Source: Siderastrea siderea
Taxonomy: Eukaryota > Cnidaria > Anthozoa > Scleractinia > Rhizangiidae
Direction: 5' to 3'
NCBI GenBank assembly: GCA_964030785.1
Contig: OZ034973.1
Coordinates: forward strand, 1,384,132-1,448,131
DNA: 64,000 bases
Position 1 is the stretch's first letter; each line of letters begins with the position of its first letter. The position numbers were made by a program, and so were the translations under genes. The notes beneath the pieces were generated by a model. It searched no databases. It was not told the origin of the DNA and worked only from the letters and a program-made list of their open reading frames with translations. Shown here piece after piece: positions 11,581 through 22,700 of the stretch.

Positions 11581-12366
11581 ATGTCAAGTGCACTTAACGT
11601 TCCTTTGGCTGCAAAATCTACAGATTACATGAAGGTGGGGCGAGTTTCAACGGTCACGATCAATTGGAGAGTTATTATCGGTATTTCTCTAGCCTTAACT
11701 GTAATTTTATTATACTATTTATTATCACCGGGTGGAATGGAGTTCCGCGGGTACCTCGAATGGGAAGGAGAAGTAAACGGGATATATTATCGTCAAGAAA
11801 GCCCGAGTCCGTCCGGTGGTCGATTACCCGTGTTGTTTCTTCACGGTCAGGCTTTCTCTTCGCAAACCTGGGATGATCTCGGAACTTTGAAGTTCCTGCG
11901 TTCGAAAAATTACAACGTCGTGGCAATAGATTTGCCTGGTTACGTGAAATCAAAAGAGTTTGCAACAGTTCCGAGGACCTCTGAAGAACGTGCAGCTTTT
12001 CTTAACAAGGTCATCGAAAAGCTCCAAATTGAGCGACCTGTTATCATATCGCCTTCGATGAGCGGTTCTTATTCCCTGCCTTTCATTTTTCAAGGCGATC
12101 AGGGACGAAATCTGCGCGGATTTGTTCCCGTGGCACCAGTTGGAACCGAGAAATATACCGAAGAAGAATACAAAAAACTTGATTTGCCTGCATTGATTGT
12201 CTACGGCGAAAACGATGAAACTCTTGGCCTTTCTTCCCTGCGAAGGCTGAGAAATATCCCCGGAAGTGTTATTCATATGATGAAAGGCGCAGGTCATGCC
12301 TGTTACATGAAGAAACCCGACGAATTTCATGAGAACTTGGAGAAATTTCTTAGCAAACTAGAGTGA
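11581..12366 (+). CDS. ABHD14-like alpha/beta hydrolase paralogue, single exon, membrane-anchored
   Basis: From the ATG at 11581 the product is 261 residues, exactly the length of its divergent partner, which supports this start. An in-frame upstream start at 11521 would add 20 non-homologous residues, and an internal ATG at 11629 is also possible. Residues 31-48 are a hydrophobic anchor (VIIGISLALTVILLYYLL). The catalytic set is Ser159 in S-P-S-M-S-G, Asp212 in VYGEND and His239 in GAGHACYM. The LFLHGQAF oxyanion region and the GFVPVAP block are shared with the partner. The two copies have diverged substantially, so the duplication is not recent. A possible AATAAA lies at 12846. Confidence 0.9.
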   Translation: MSSALNVPLAAKSTDYMKVGRVSTVTINWRVIIGISLALTVILLYYLLSPGGMEFRGYLEWEGEVNGIYYRQESPSPSGGRLPVLFLHGQAFSSQTWDDLGTLKFLRSKNYNVVAIDLPGYVKSKEFATVPRTSEERAAFLNKVIEKLQIERPVIISPSMSGSYSLPFIFQGDQGRNLRGFVPVAPVGTEKYTEEEYKKLDLPALIVYGENDETLGLSSLRRLRNIPGSVIHMMKGAGHACYMKKPDEFHENLEKFLSKLE

Positions 12367-13130
12367 CAGCTGAACATTCATTATTAATGTATTTTTATAA
12401 TCTATAGTCATTCGCCACTTTAGAAACAAGTAGGGGCCTGAGACCAAATACAAAATATAGCAGAAATCAATAGCTAATTTACAAAGAAGTGGTCCATCAC
12501 ATGAGAGAGCATGTCAGAATTACTGCCTTGCCAAGTTTGAGAACGTTTGGATGAAACTACGAGTTTTCAAACATAGGGAAAATCCCCTTTAACCGTACAA
12601 ACGCTGTAAATTGTCTGATTTTTGGAAGCCATAATTTTATTGTTTATCGTCAACCAATTGGTTCCAAACTTGGCAGGATCACTATATTAGACAACTTGAA
12701 AACTCCTTCCCAGTCCTTTACTTATTACTAAAGTGGCCAGTTAGAATTAAGAAATAAGAAAGAGAAAATGTCCTTTTACAAGTTATGGACACACTTGGAA
12801 CCAGTCCTGACTGTGTGTCTTAGAATGGTGTCTGTCTAAGAGGCAAATAAAGTGATGGATTGAAGTTCGACAGGGACTAAGTACTGGTACTTCATGTGTC
12901 TTGTCTGGAAACTTGACTGTCTTAAAGAGAAGAGTGCACTGTAGTCAACTAGATCTTTATCTATCTTTGAACACTAATAGTGCAATCATCCCTAGAGTGG
13001 AATTGAGAAGTTTGAGTCCTTGTTGTCAGCTTGCATAGTTAAGGATGTTCATGTTTGCATAAAAGGAATTTCTTGTCTGCAAAGCCATGTAAATGAGAAG
13101 TAAAGCTGTGAAGACAAATTGTGATGCTAA
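12367..13130. other. Non-coding interval, nothing recognised
   Basis: I see no conserved frame, splice-flanked exon or clear repeat here. The proximal part is probably the 3' UTR of the upstream hydrolase (candidate AATAAA at 12846-12851). Confidence 0.5.
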
Positions 13131-13139
13131 AGACTAACC

Positions 13140-13242
13140 TAGGCTCAATTTCTGCCGCTCTCTCGAGTCCGGTCTTTGATCCTCCCTGAGAAGAGGAGGA
13201 GCACGGGCTCATTTCCCGAACAGCGGCTGGTAATCAAGCCTA
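13140..13242. mobile_element. 103-bp MITE with 9-bp target duplication
   Basis: The TIRs are TAGGCTCAATTTCTGCCGC and, reverse-complemented from the right end, TAGGCTTGATTACCAGCCGC. They are flanked by perfect 9-bp duplications AGACTAACC (13131-13139 and 13243-13251). A 9-bp duplication is typical of Mutator-like elements. Confidence 0.75.
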
Positions 13243-14049
13243 AGACTAACCATGATTCCACAAGGTGCTCTCATTATCATGGTTCTGCCACTTAAACTTT
13301 GCCATTGTGCAAACATAAATCCTTTAGCTCTACAGGCCAATGTGACATTAGCCTCTGTGTTGATGTGTTCCTGAGTGGGACACTTTTTCCTCAGTGTTTG
13401 CAGGTATACAGTGGATATGCAAGGGATAAATTCAGGCTCTAAGTTTTTTTTTTTTTCCAAAGAGTCAGTGATACCAATTTATACACCTCAACAGAGAGAA
13501 TTACAGCACAGCATCAGATAAAAGGATAAGAAATGCCTGAATCTTTATGCCAAAGGTCTAAGGCAGAAACCACCAGACTTTGTACTGAAGAATTTGTCAG
13601 TATTTTATTGAGCAAAATGGAATGATCAGATTTAAGAGGTTTTCAATCTAAGAAGATGACTGTATTGTGGGTGAGCTTTCATTCAGGCCAAAGTAAAGTG
13701 GCCAAAATGAAATGCACAGTGCAGCCAGGATTGCACTGTATTGTGACACAAGTGCATCTAAATTGGTTGTTTTGTGGAGGAGGGCAGGATCCCAGGAGAA
13801 AAGGGGGCAGGAGATGTATGGGAGGTGGGAGGACAGGGGGTGGGAAGTGGGATTCTCAAGGTGGCAGGAAGCGGGAGAAATTGGGGAAAATTATGCAATA
13901 TTGCACAAAATTTTGTAATCGAAAAAAGCGCAAAAAGGGGGGAGCCAGCAAAAATGGGCGGGAACCGGGATTTAAGGGTACAGGGAGTGAGAAGCTTCAA
14001 CTCCCAGTCCCCCCTCCTCCCACTATTGTGAAAAAATAAATCATTTTCA

Positions 14050-14240
14050 GTGGTGCCGATCCAGGATTTTTGAAGAAGGGGGGGGGTGGTGGGGTTGACC
14101 TGACAGAATGATAACGGAACAATCTGAGACAAAATCCCCTCTGTTATAGTTAGTTTTGATTTCTTTCATAACCTCAAGTTTAAACAGCCCCAGAGAGGGG
14201 TGGTGGCTAGCCACCCAATCCACCCCCCTGGATCTGCCCC
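14050..14240. repeat. GATCCAGG-type TIR repeat, copy 1
   Basis: It begins GATCCAGGATTTTTGAA and ends near CCTGGATCTGCCCC. The body (TGACCTGACAGAA, CAAAATC, TAGTTTTG, TTAAAC) matches 38488-38686. The stretch before it (13252-14049) holds only G-rich low-complexity sequence at 13780-14000 and no supportable gene. Confidence 0.65.
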
Positions 14241-14261
14241 TTATTTTCCAGTTGGTAAGGG

Positions 14262-14670
14262 CAGGAGCCCATTACCCGGAGCGTCCAACTGCCATAAATT
14301 CGTGCAACAGCGTTTTTACAAGTAGGTTTATTTTAAGATAAGCTTTTCCCGCGAAAATAACTGTTTCGGATGACGTCTGCATTAAATCTAAGCTACTACT
14401 TCCCTTGTAAATACTGAAATTATCGCTTGAAATACTGTCAGAACACTCCGATAAAGATTCCTCACTGGTCACTGGATCTGTTATGTTTATTTTCAGCGTA
14501 GACGAGTTGTCGTAGTTTCGTACTCAGTCTATTATTAATTACGCGATCGCTTTTTGATTGGCTATTTCAACCAATTCGCGGGAAAAGCTTATCTAAAAAT
14601 AAATTTACTTGTGAAAATGCCGTTTCACAGACGCAGTATGGAAGTTGGACACTCCCGGTAATGGGCTCCT
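14262..14670. mobile_element. hAT-like MITE of about 409 bp
   Basis: The terminal inverted repeats are CAGGAGCCCATTACC at the left and its complement GGTAATGGGCTCCTG at the right. The inversion continues inward for about 100 bp through GTCCAACT, AAGTAGGTTTA and AGATAAGCTTTTCCCGCG. Flanks share GTAAGGG, a 7- or 8-bp target duplication depending on where the terminal base is assigned. The terminus and duplication length fit hAT. Confidence 0.75.
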
Positions 14671-14680
14671 GGTAAGGGAA

Positions 14681-16945
14681 AGTTCGTAATTTTTGATGAT
14701 TTACATATCTTAACTGAAAATTCATTTCTTTTGTATTAACTATTTTAACTATGAAGTATTAATGAGTTTCATTAAAGATTGTAGTTAATTTCTCATATTG
14801 TCTTTACCTGTAACACAACAGAGAAGTCACAAGAGCAAAGAATATCATTGATAGAAAAATCTTTCATGTACTACCAACTTGTCACAACTATTGCAGAAAT
14901 AAATGTGTGAAACTGAAAGGAAAATGGATCTCCTACTGATTTATATTTTGATCTCTTTCAAACACAAAAAACATTTGATGTGAGTCCTAATCGTGGAAAA
15001 GAAACACCTGACTTTTTTGTCACTCCCTCCCCTCCCCTCCCTGCCCTCCCCTCCCCCCTCCCATCCCCCTTTTGCAAAAAATGGTTTCAATGAGTAAATC
15101 TGTTGCTAAGTACCAAAATGACATTAAAAAGGGAATGGATATTTTCAATTGAAAACTCTTTTTTCATTTTCTTATGTCTTAAATTTATTTTAAGTCACAA
15201 AAAGATTCTAAGGAAGCTTAAATTCTACTTCTTTAAAAGAGTAACATTTAACATGCTGCAACTCCGTAACTGCGACTAAAAGGTTTCTATTTGATTATGA
15301 CAGTGCAAATAATACATCGACAAACAAGTCACCTTTTAAAGAAAAAGAGCTGTTTGTTTTTACTGCATTACTCCTTTGTGGCTGTAGAAAATAAGAATTA
15401 AAAGAATCTAAATAGAACATGGAAGCAATGGGAATAAAGGAGTGTACTACTAGGACAAAACTTTCAAGTGAAAAATATTACATTTCATTAAAACAGTCTG
15501 ACATATTGAAATAATATTATTTACTTTCATTCTTCGAATTTAGCTGAGATTAATTAAGAAATCAGACGGTTGTTTATAGTTCGTACTGAAGGTGTCAGAT
15601 TGCTGGTGCTTTGTTTAAGTTTAAAACAAGAGTAAAGTGGTCACTTCGTAACTGCTCATGTGGCAGCACTTTATGGACAACCCTTAAAACATTTATTTGG
15701 CTCAAAATTTCATAAACAACACCTTTTTGCCAAAAGTAAGATTTATGTCTTCGTTGAACAAGGTAAGATACCACATCCAATTATCAATTTTATAAAAGCG
15801 TTCTTAACTTAAATTTGTTTGGTCTAATGGCGACCACCTCCCACGTTGAATATTACAACAAAAATTTTCGACTAGGAAAAAACCATTTCTACGAGAAAGT
15901 GGTTTTCAAAAGTCAAATTTTAATAGTGACACTTCAGATTTCATCCATAGGTTTAAGTTCTAATGACCAAGTAATATGACTCAACAACACTTGGCCAGAG
16001 GCCATAGGCTGAACGTTGTAAGAGGGTCTCAAAGGGAAGATAGCTTTGATGATTGACGGTAAAAAATAGAGCTTTTTGACTTACAAGTTCTAAGTGTTTT
16101 GAAGGTTAAAGGATGTAAGAAGAAACTCCCTTCGACAGTTTTAAATTTGATGCCCACTCTCTTCTTTTATGGGGTTGGTTGGTTATCTCCGGATATCATT
16201 CTTTTTATAACAAGTAAAATGTTGCTTTGACAGTTGACGGTAAACTTCCTGGAAGGCTGGGTAAATTCTTTATAAGCGGCTAACTTCGTAAAAACGTGAA
16301 AAAATATCACATCAAGAAACATGCATGAGCTTGTTTGGAAGATTTTGCATAATATGGTTACTATTTCCTGAACGTTTTTGGAATGGGTTTCGGCCGAACG
16401 AGGTGTCTTGATGAAGATGTTTCTAAATTTGATGCTCATGCCAGTGAAAATAATTTTTTGACCTTATAATGCATCACAACTATTTGCCACTTGCTGGAAG
16501 TGCTGTATCTCCAAAGTTCAATACGGTATTTGTACCGCTGATAACTGTCGGTTTTTTGCAGAGCAACGTAAGCTGCGATGAATTTCTGGATTTGCCTCTC
16601 TGCCATTGCATTGCATCTTACGGTTTTTGATACACGTAAGTAGTTAGGTTCAAGGTTAAGAACTTTCGTGATGAGAATGTTGACAATGTTCCTTTTTTTT
16701 TCAACAATTTTTGAGATCAAAATTCTTCGTGATCCTCAGTGAAGAAGTCTGCATAAATTTCGATTTTGAAGTTGGCGCACTCTACTGAAGCCGTGATTCC
16801 GTTTTGGTTTTCATGAACTCTATAATCCTTCGAGAGCCAACGGGGTAACGGAAGCCCCGCTTCCCCCACCCTCCACTCCCGTCCATTTAAAACAATTTTG
16901 AACAGGCTCATAGAGAAGGAAGATAAATTAAACGTAACGTAACTG
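14681..16945. other. Intergenic stretch without a recognised gene
   Basis: It contains a C/T-rich low-complexity tract at 15020-15070 and several short antisense frames at 16167-16953. None of these has recognisable motifs, splice support or family resemblance. I do not call a gene here. Confidence 0.45.
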
Positions 16946-16948
16946 TTA

Positions 16949-17870
16949 TGCATCGGTCAATTCCAGCTGCACCCATGCCCCCCCCTCCCAGGGCTAACCC
17001 CCGGGCATTATCAATTTTTTGTTCTTGGATGGGCGGGGGTGGGGACACTCAAGCTGCCAAATGCCCCGCGGTGGGGACGAAGGAAGAGGGCAAATGCCCC
17101 GCCCCCAGGATCGTACTTCCCCAATCAACACCGGCGCAGTTTTCATTCATTGTACAATAGTGCCACTTTCAGCATTTTAATGTGTAATTTTTCGTTTCTG
17201 TAGGCCTGCCTCTCCGTCTTCTAATTTATTGCTCGAACGAGCGGAAAAAACCTACGGAAACGCTTGCTACGCAGGCTACTTCACAGACAACACTACATTA
17301 TAGTTGATTCTCATTTTATTGTTACTTTAGTTCGCTAGTAAAAAAATCTTGACCTTTAATATAAAATAGTCTGTTGTAAAGTCATCTGTTGTGAATATTT
17401 TTAAAATATGCGAAAGTAAACAGCGATCACTATACACGTTTAGAATTTAATAATCGCAATCGATCATAGTAGTTTTAGAATCATTGCGACTAACTTTTAT
17501 TTAAATCCTTGATCAATGAAGCATGCGTACGTCGATTCACGTTGATCATTCCCGATCTCGCTATATATAGTGATATTTTAAGTTGTGCCTTTATGAGCAA
17601 TGAGGAAATGCATAAAATCAAGAAAACCTCCACAAGTTTGTCCAGTCCTTAACTTTGACGGACGAGCCAACCTGCGAGAACTGCTGGTCCTTTCTCATGA
17701 AATCCTCCATGTTGGAAACCACATGCGTGTCAAAAGCCCGGGGGTAGGCAAATGCCTGATCCCCGGGCCACGCCGAATTTGCTAATGCCCCACCCCCGGG
17801 ACTGACAAGGCGCACAAATGCCCCGCAGTTGCCCGGAGGGGGATGGGCGCAGCTGGAATTGACTGATGCA
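16949..17870. mobile_element. 922-bp TIR element with TTA target duplication
   Basis: The left end TGCATCGGTCAATTCCAGCT is mirrored by AGCTGGAATTGACTGATGCA at the right. Flanks are TTA (16946-16948 and 17871-17873). Subterminal regions are G/C-rich and both contain AAATGCCCCGC motifs in inverted arrangement. There is no transposase frame. A 3-bp TTA duplication would fit a PIF/Harbinger-like or CMC-like class. Confidence 0.65.
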
Positions 17871-18082
17871 TTACTGTTCACTCAGACCTGGGTTAGCGGG
17901 AAATTCAGGTCTAAGCAAAGGTACGTTTCATTCAAGGAGCTGTAAGTCAAATCTGCGATCAGCTTAAGTATCGTTTGGAACTTCTGCCCACCCTGTTCTT
18001 TTTGCACAAAGAACAACCTTTCTTGCGACCCATCGAATGTTGTTTGAGGGCACCTATCTTTCCACCCCACCTCACTCTTTAT

Positions 18083-18225
18083 TTGCCTAGTTCCTAGGCC
18101 TCCTTATTTCGTCGCGGTCGAGCCGTTTCGGGTCACGTGTTCCGAGCGAGCCGTTCGTCTCGGATACGTCACCGAAATGGATTGACCGTGAACGCCTGGG
18201 AAAAAGCCATACAGGAACTAGGCAA
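18083..18225. mobile_element. 143-bp MITE with 9-bp target duplication
   Basis: The TIRs are TTGCCTAGTTCCT and AGGAACTAGGCAA. Perfect 9-bp flanking duplications ACTCTTTAT occur at 18074-18082 and 18226-18234. This is consistent with a Mutator-like MITE. Confidence 0.75.
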
Positions 18226-18316
18226 ACTCTTTATATGGTAGTGGAATCTAACTGACCATTCGTAGAGTTCTTTTGCAGACCAACAAAACGGTCATGGAAT
18301 ATCTGTTCTTTTACAG

Positions 18317-19010
18317 TGGCATCAAAGCCCCACACCAAATGCGTCCGCTCATACAAAAAAGAAGGATGTTTTAAGGCCAATTCGAAACCTCTGAGCCAGC
18401 TACTAATAACTGACAGAGATTCAAGAAGCCCCCAAAATGACGGACATGCTTTGAACTGGAAGAAATGGGAAGAATCTATTCATAGGTGTGAAGCAATACC
18501 AAATAACGTTGATATTTTCATATTTTTTTTATTATAATCATGTTATCTTTTAATTGAATGAGAGATACATTATTAAATATTCTGCCAACACCTGTATTCA
18601 ACTAGCGGTTTGCTCATGCGCAATACCATGTGCCACTTTTCTTTTACGCAGTCATGCCCGTACAACTAAGTAAAAGGTTTGCTCATGCGCTATCCAGCTT
18701 TGTAAACATAATAAATACCCAGCGCGCCCTTTCCACTACATGTAGAGCCTGGTATTCAGAAACGAAGCAACTATGCCCTTGGGAAATCAGACTTTTCAAT
18801 ACCAAGAGTTAACACGGTCACCTTTGGTAAACATAGCGTCAGCTATTTAGGCCCAGTGCTATGGTCTAAACTGAGCTCAGAGGTCAAACAATCTGAGTCC
18901 ATACAGGTTTTTAAAACTCGAGTGAGAAGTATGACACTGGATAAACTAATAAAAAAAACAGTGCCATTGCTCACTACGTGATAGTTAGTTGTTATTTCTG
19001 AGTTAGTCAA

Positions 19011-19047
<37 letters not shown>

Positions 19048-19243
19048 ATTTTCATTACGTTTACTTGAATTATATAGGAAATTATTGTTTATATTGTTTA
19101 GACATTAGTGCATTAGTGCAATTTGTAATTAGTATATAGTTTGTCCTCAATTAGCACCCTGTCTTTACAGGGTGCTAGATCACTTTGACACATAAATAAA
19201 GTTGTTATTATAGTTTATTATTATTATTATTACTATTATTATT

Positions 19244-19297
<54 letters not shown>

Positions 19298-19711
19298 AAA
19301 CAAGTGTAACATTCAGTTAACGTAGCTTATGGACAATTGCACAGTTACGCAGATAACTATTAGTGTCTGAGATGACCACGTTAATGTCCAATCTCGTTCC
19401 CAGCGTCCTTTCACGTTTTTACATCAAGTCATTAAAACCCTCTTAAAGAGATTAACCAGTCTTCTACCATTTTGTTCAATGCAGCCTGGCGTGCCGCTGT
19501 GCCGAGGCAACACGAAAGCGAGGCTACAAAGTGTTTGGTCTGCAGAACTATGGAGAATGTTGGAGTGGGCCTGGTGCGGAAAAAATTTTTCGCCGCGATG
19601 GTCGTTCAGACAAGTGTTTAATGATTCTTAGAAACCCTCTTCCTCCCTGCGATATAAACGATTACAGGGAATGTATGGGCCAACCTAATGTCAACTACAT
19701 ATACAGCCTAG
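18317..19711 (+). CDS. Two exons encoding the WSC-like cysteine-rich domain
   Basis: Exon 18317-18485 ends CATAG|gtgtga and exon 19485-19711 starts after gcag. The join restores the sequence [18 protein letters not shown], followed by [15 protein letters not shown] and RDGRSDKCL. The spacing of Cys residues and the GECWSG block resemble a module found in many cnidarian EGF/VWA secreted proteins. This resemblance is from memory and should be checked by search. A LINE 3' fragment occupies the intron. Confidence 0.75.
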
Positions 19712-22700
19712 GTGAGTGAAATGTTTTTTTTTACGTTCTCCGGCATAGTCTGCGTCGAAAATCAAAGGAATGGTTGGTCTTTATAAACTTAATAACGAAA
19801 TACTTAATACTCATAAATCGCTTTTGATCAAATCAAATTATGATAGTATCGACGGAGAAAGGTCTGCAAAGAGTGTTCACTTGTTGTCAGTACGTGATGC
19901 GCGTTGATCTATGGGATAGCCACGCGTTTTACCTGGCGCCGAGACAGGCATAAAACTGAGGAAAGTATAAATGTACGGACAAAGTTTATTTTTACAGCAT
20001 CCATCGGACGGGCTGCTTCCGCGTGTATATTGTTCGGTTTTTTTCTACGTGTTCATGCTAGTTGTCAACATAATTTTGAGACGTTAAGGCATTTTTAATG
20101 AAACTTAGTATTCTTGAATTGCCAAAAAAAATGCATAGCTGAATAGCAACGAGGGGGAACCAAAGAACACCTGTACTGATCTAATACAAAATAAAATAAA
20201 ATGAAATTCATAGGGTGCTGGTTCTATTTCAGAACAAAACGAGTGTGACAACAATCCATGCAAGCACGGAGGCACGTGTGTTGAGCTGAAACCAAGTGCA
20301 TATAAATGCGAGTGCACCAAAGGCTTCACGGGTAATCACTGTGAGACAGGTATGGTTACCATGACGACGATTCGTGGCCTATTTTCTCAGGCTTGACGAT
20401 CAAAAGGTTCAGTTTTTTCACGCATCTGCTGAATAAACTAACTTTGAATATTGTGAACACTTGTGTTTAGATGAAGATGAATGTACGAAGAGTCCATGCA
20501 AAAACAGAGGGACCTGTGTGAACACGCCAGGAAGCTTCAGATGTGTTTGTCGTGAGGGGTTTAATGGCAATCTTTGTGAACGAGGTATTATGCGAAAATG
20601 ACAGTAACCGCCTAACGCTAATTTTAGTTTAAGACTGGAGCTCAAAAGAAGTCTCTTATTTGGAAGAGGACGCTTCAGGCTAACATTGCATGAAAAACCT
20701 GGTGCGCCTTTGCTTGGAATCAATTGAAACACTTCTGGAGGAGCCTTTAATTGGAGCCAATCATTAATTCTCTCAACTGTAGGTTTCATTGTGGCAAAGA
20801 GACTATTGGCTATACTGCTAGGTTTCAGTACTTCTAATGCGCGACAACGAGGCTTCCCAACATGCACTCTCCATGTACCTCATGGCACCAGGTCACAGCG
20901 AACCAGTTTAACAAATCCAAGTTCTTGATACGAAGCAAAGGTAGTCAAAAAAACGGGTCACCCCTGGAGTTGAAACTTTGTGTACTCCATTAGACATCTC
21001 TTTCGACAGTAAATATCTCCTTTTCGGAACTTGAGCCGGATGCATTGATTTGTCCCTCTGAAGAAATCAATTGAGGCGGAAAATTGTCTTAAACAAGGTG
21101 GACAGTCGAGGGTAGCCTGAAATTGCTTACGTTAAAAAAACACAGTTTATTACTATCGAATGTAGAGTTAATGTTGAGTTTTAAAAATCCAATCCTCAAC
21201 TTTGTAACGTAATATGTAACCGGCTTATTATGCAGATGAAGATGAATGCGCGAAGACTCCGTGTAAAAATGGCGGAACGTGTGTCAACACAGTAGGAAGC
21301 TTCAGATGTAAATGTCCCCACCAATTTCAAGGAAATGTCTGCGAACAAGGTATTTATTACTGTTTGCTTACAGAGCGTGGTTTTGTTGATTGTTTTCAAA
21401 ACAAAATAAAAGTAAGCACATCAAAGGCAAATATCCAATGAATCAATGAGATTTTGAAGCAGAAGCAAGCAGCCGGTGCCAAGTGCGGTAAAGCGCGCAC
21501 ATACCAAATCGTAAGAGTGGACTTTGAGAAAATCGATCAGTATGAATACATCTGCTGCTAGTTGGTTAAGTCTTCCTATTTCACCCTGATGGGTTAGAGA
21601 TCATTTTGCACGCGATTTTCCCAAACCAATTGAAGATCACAGCAGACGAAACCGGACACAAATTATGCTCCTTAAATATACATTGAAAACTGTTCTGACC
21701 GGCATTGGAATCTAGTGACAGGATAGCCTGCGTAGCAGGCGTAAACGTGGAAGGGGAAGGGGAGCGGGAGAAAAATGGGGTTCTGCGAGCTAGGGACGAG
21801 GGAACGCGTTCCCTCGTCCCTAGCCCCCAGTCCCCCATTTTTCTCCCGTGTCCCTGCTCCCCTTCCCCTTCCCCGTTTTCGCCTGCTACGCAGGCTAGTG
21901 ACAGGACTAGTTTGCAGTGCGAATGATGGTCAGATATCGAGCGCTATTCATACCAATGATTCAACTTCGACACCAAATAAACATAAAATCTCTTTGAGCC
22001 TTGTCGTACTCCTTCAGTTCGTAGATCATCTTTCTCTAAGGTGAAAACTTCTCAAGAGTGGCTGAGTGAATTGTATTTAAGCCGTAATTCTACCTTTTTC
22101 CTTCACACTGTCCAAAACGGATGTCTCTCTGAATATTTTGACTGGGTTTGAGCTTTTAGCCCGTTAATGTACGAAAATGGCTAATCTAGGGCCGTACGTA
22201 CACGTACGTGACAATAACTCACTAATCAAAATAGTTTATGACTCTCTGTTTTACTTTCCTCCAGATTTTGATGAATGCGGGGGAAAGCCATGCAAGAATG
22301 GAGCCACGTGTGTAAATACTGTTGGCGGGTTCCGATGCATGTGTCCCGCGGGATTTAAAGGCCAACTGTGTGAGCTAGGTAAATAGTGTGTGGGGTAAAT
22401 AACTTGACCTTTAAAAAGTAAGTAAGTAAGAAACTTTATTTACGTGTCAAACCATGTAGCTTGGGATAATCCCATACTAATTAGGGAACACAAAACAACA
22501 ATATACAAAACTTAAGATAGAAACAAAAATGTAATAAAACTATTAAACAAACTCTGTAAATGTGCGCAAATTACTATCTATTGCTGTATGTACGCGCAAA
22601 TGGCAATAATGAATCAAACTATTTGATGGCTCTGTGATTTACCTTGTTACAGATCTTGATGAATGCAATGGAAAGCCATGCAAGAATGGAGCCACGTGTG

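Noticed and set aside
13656..14040. G-rich plus-strand frame of 127 codons
   Set aside because: Low-complexity purine-rich sequence with no homology-like motifs and no splice context.
16167..16953. Three adjoining minus-strand frames that could form a gene
   Set aside because: They lie in different frames, begin with non-ATG codons at the joins, and have no recognisable motif or splice signals. The last one overlaps a transposon end.
20418..20867. 149-codon minus-strand frame
   Set aside because: It is antisense to the EGF2 exon and intron and lacks protein-like motifs. The plus-strand EGF exon explains the conservation.
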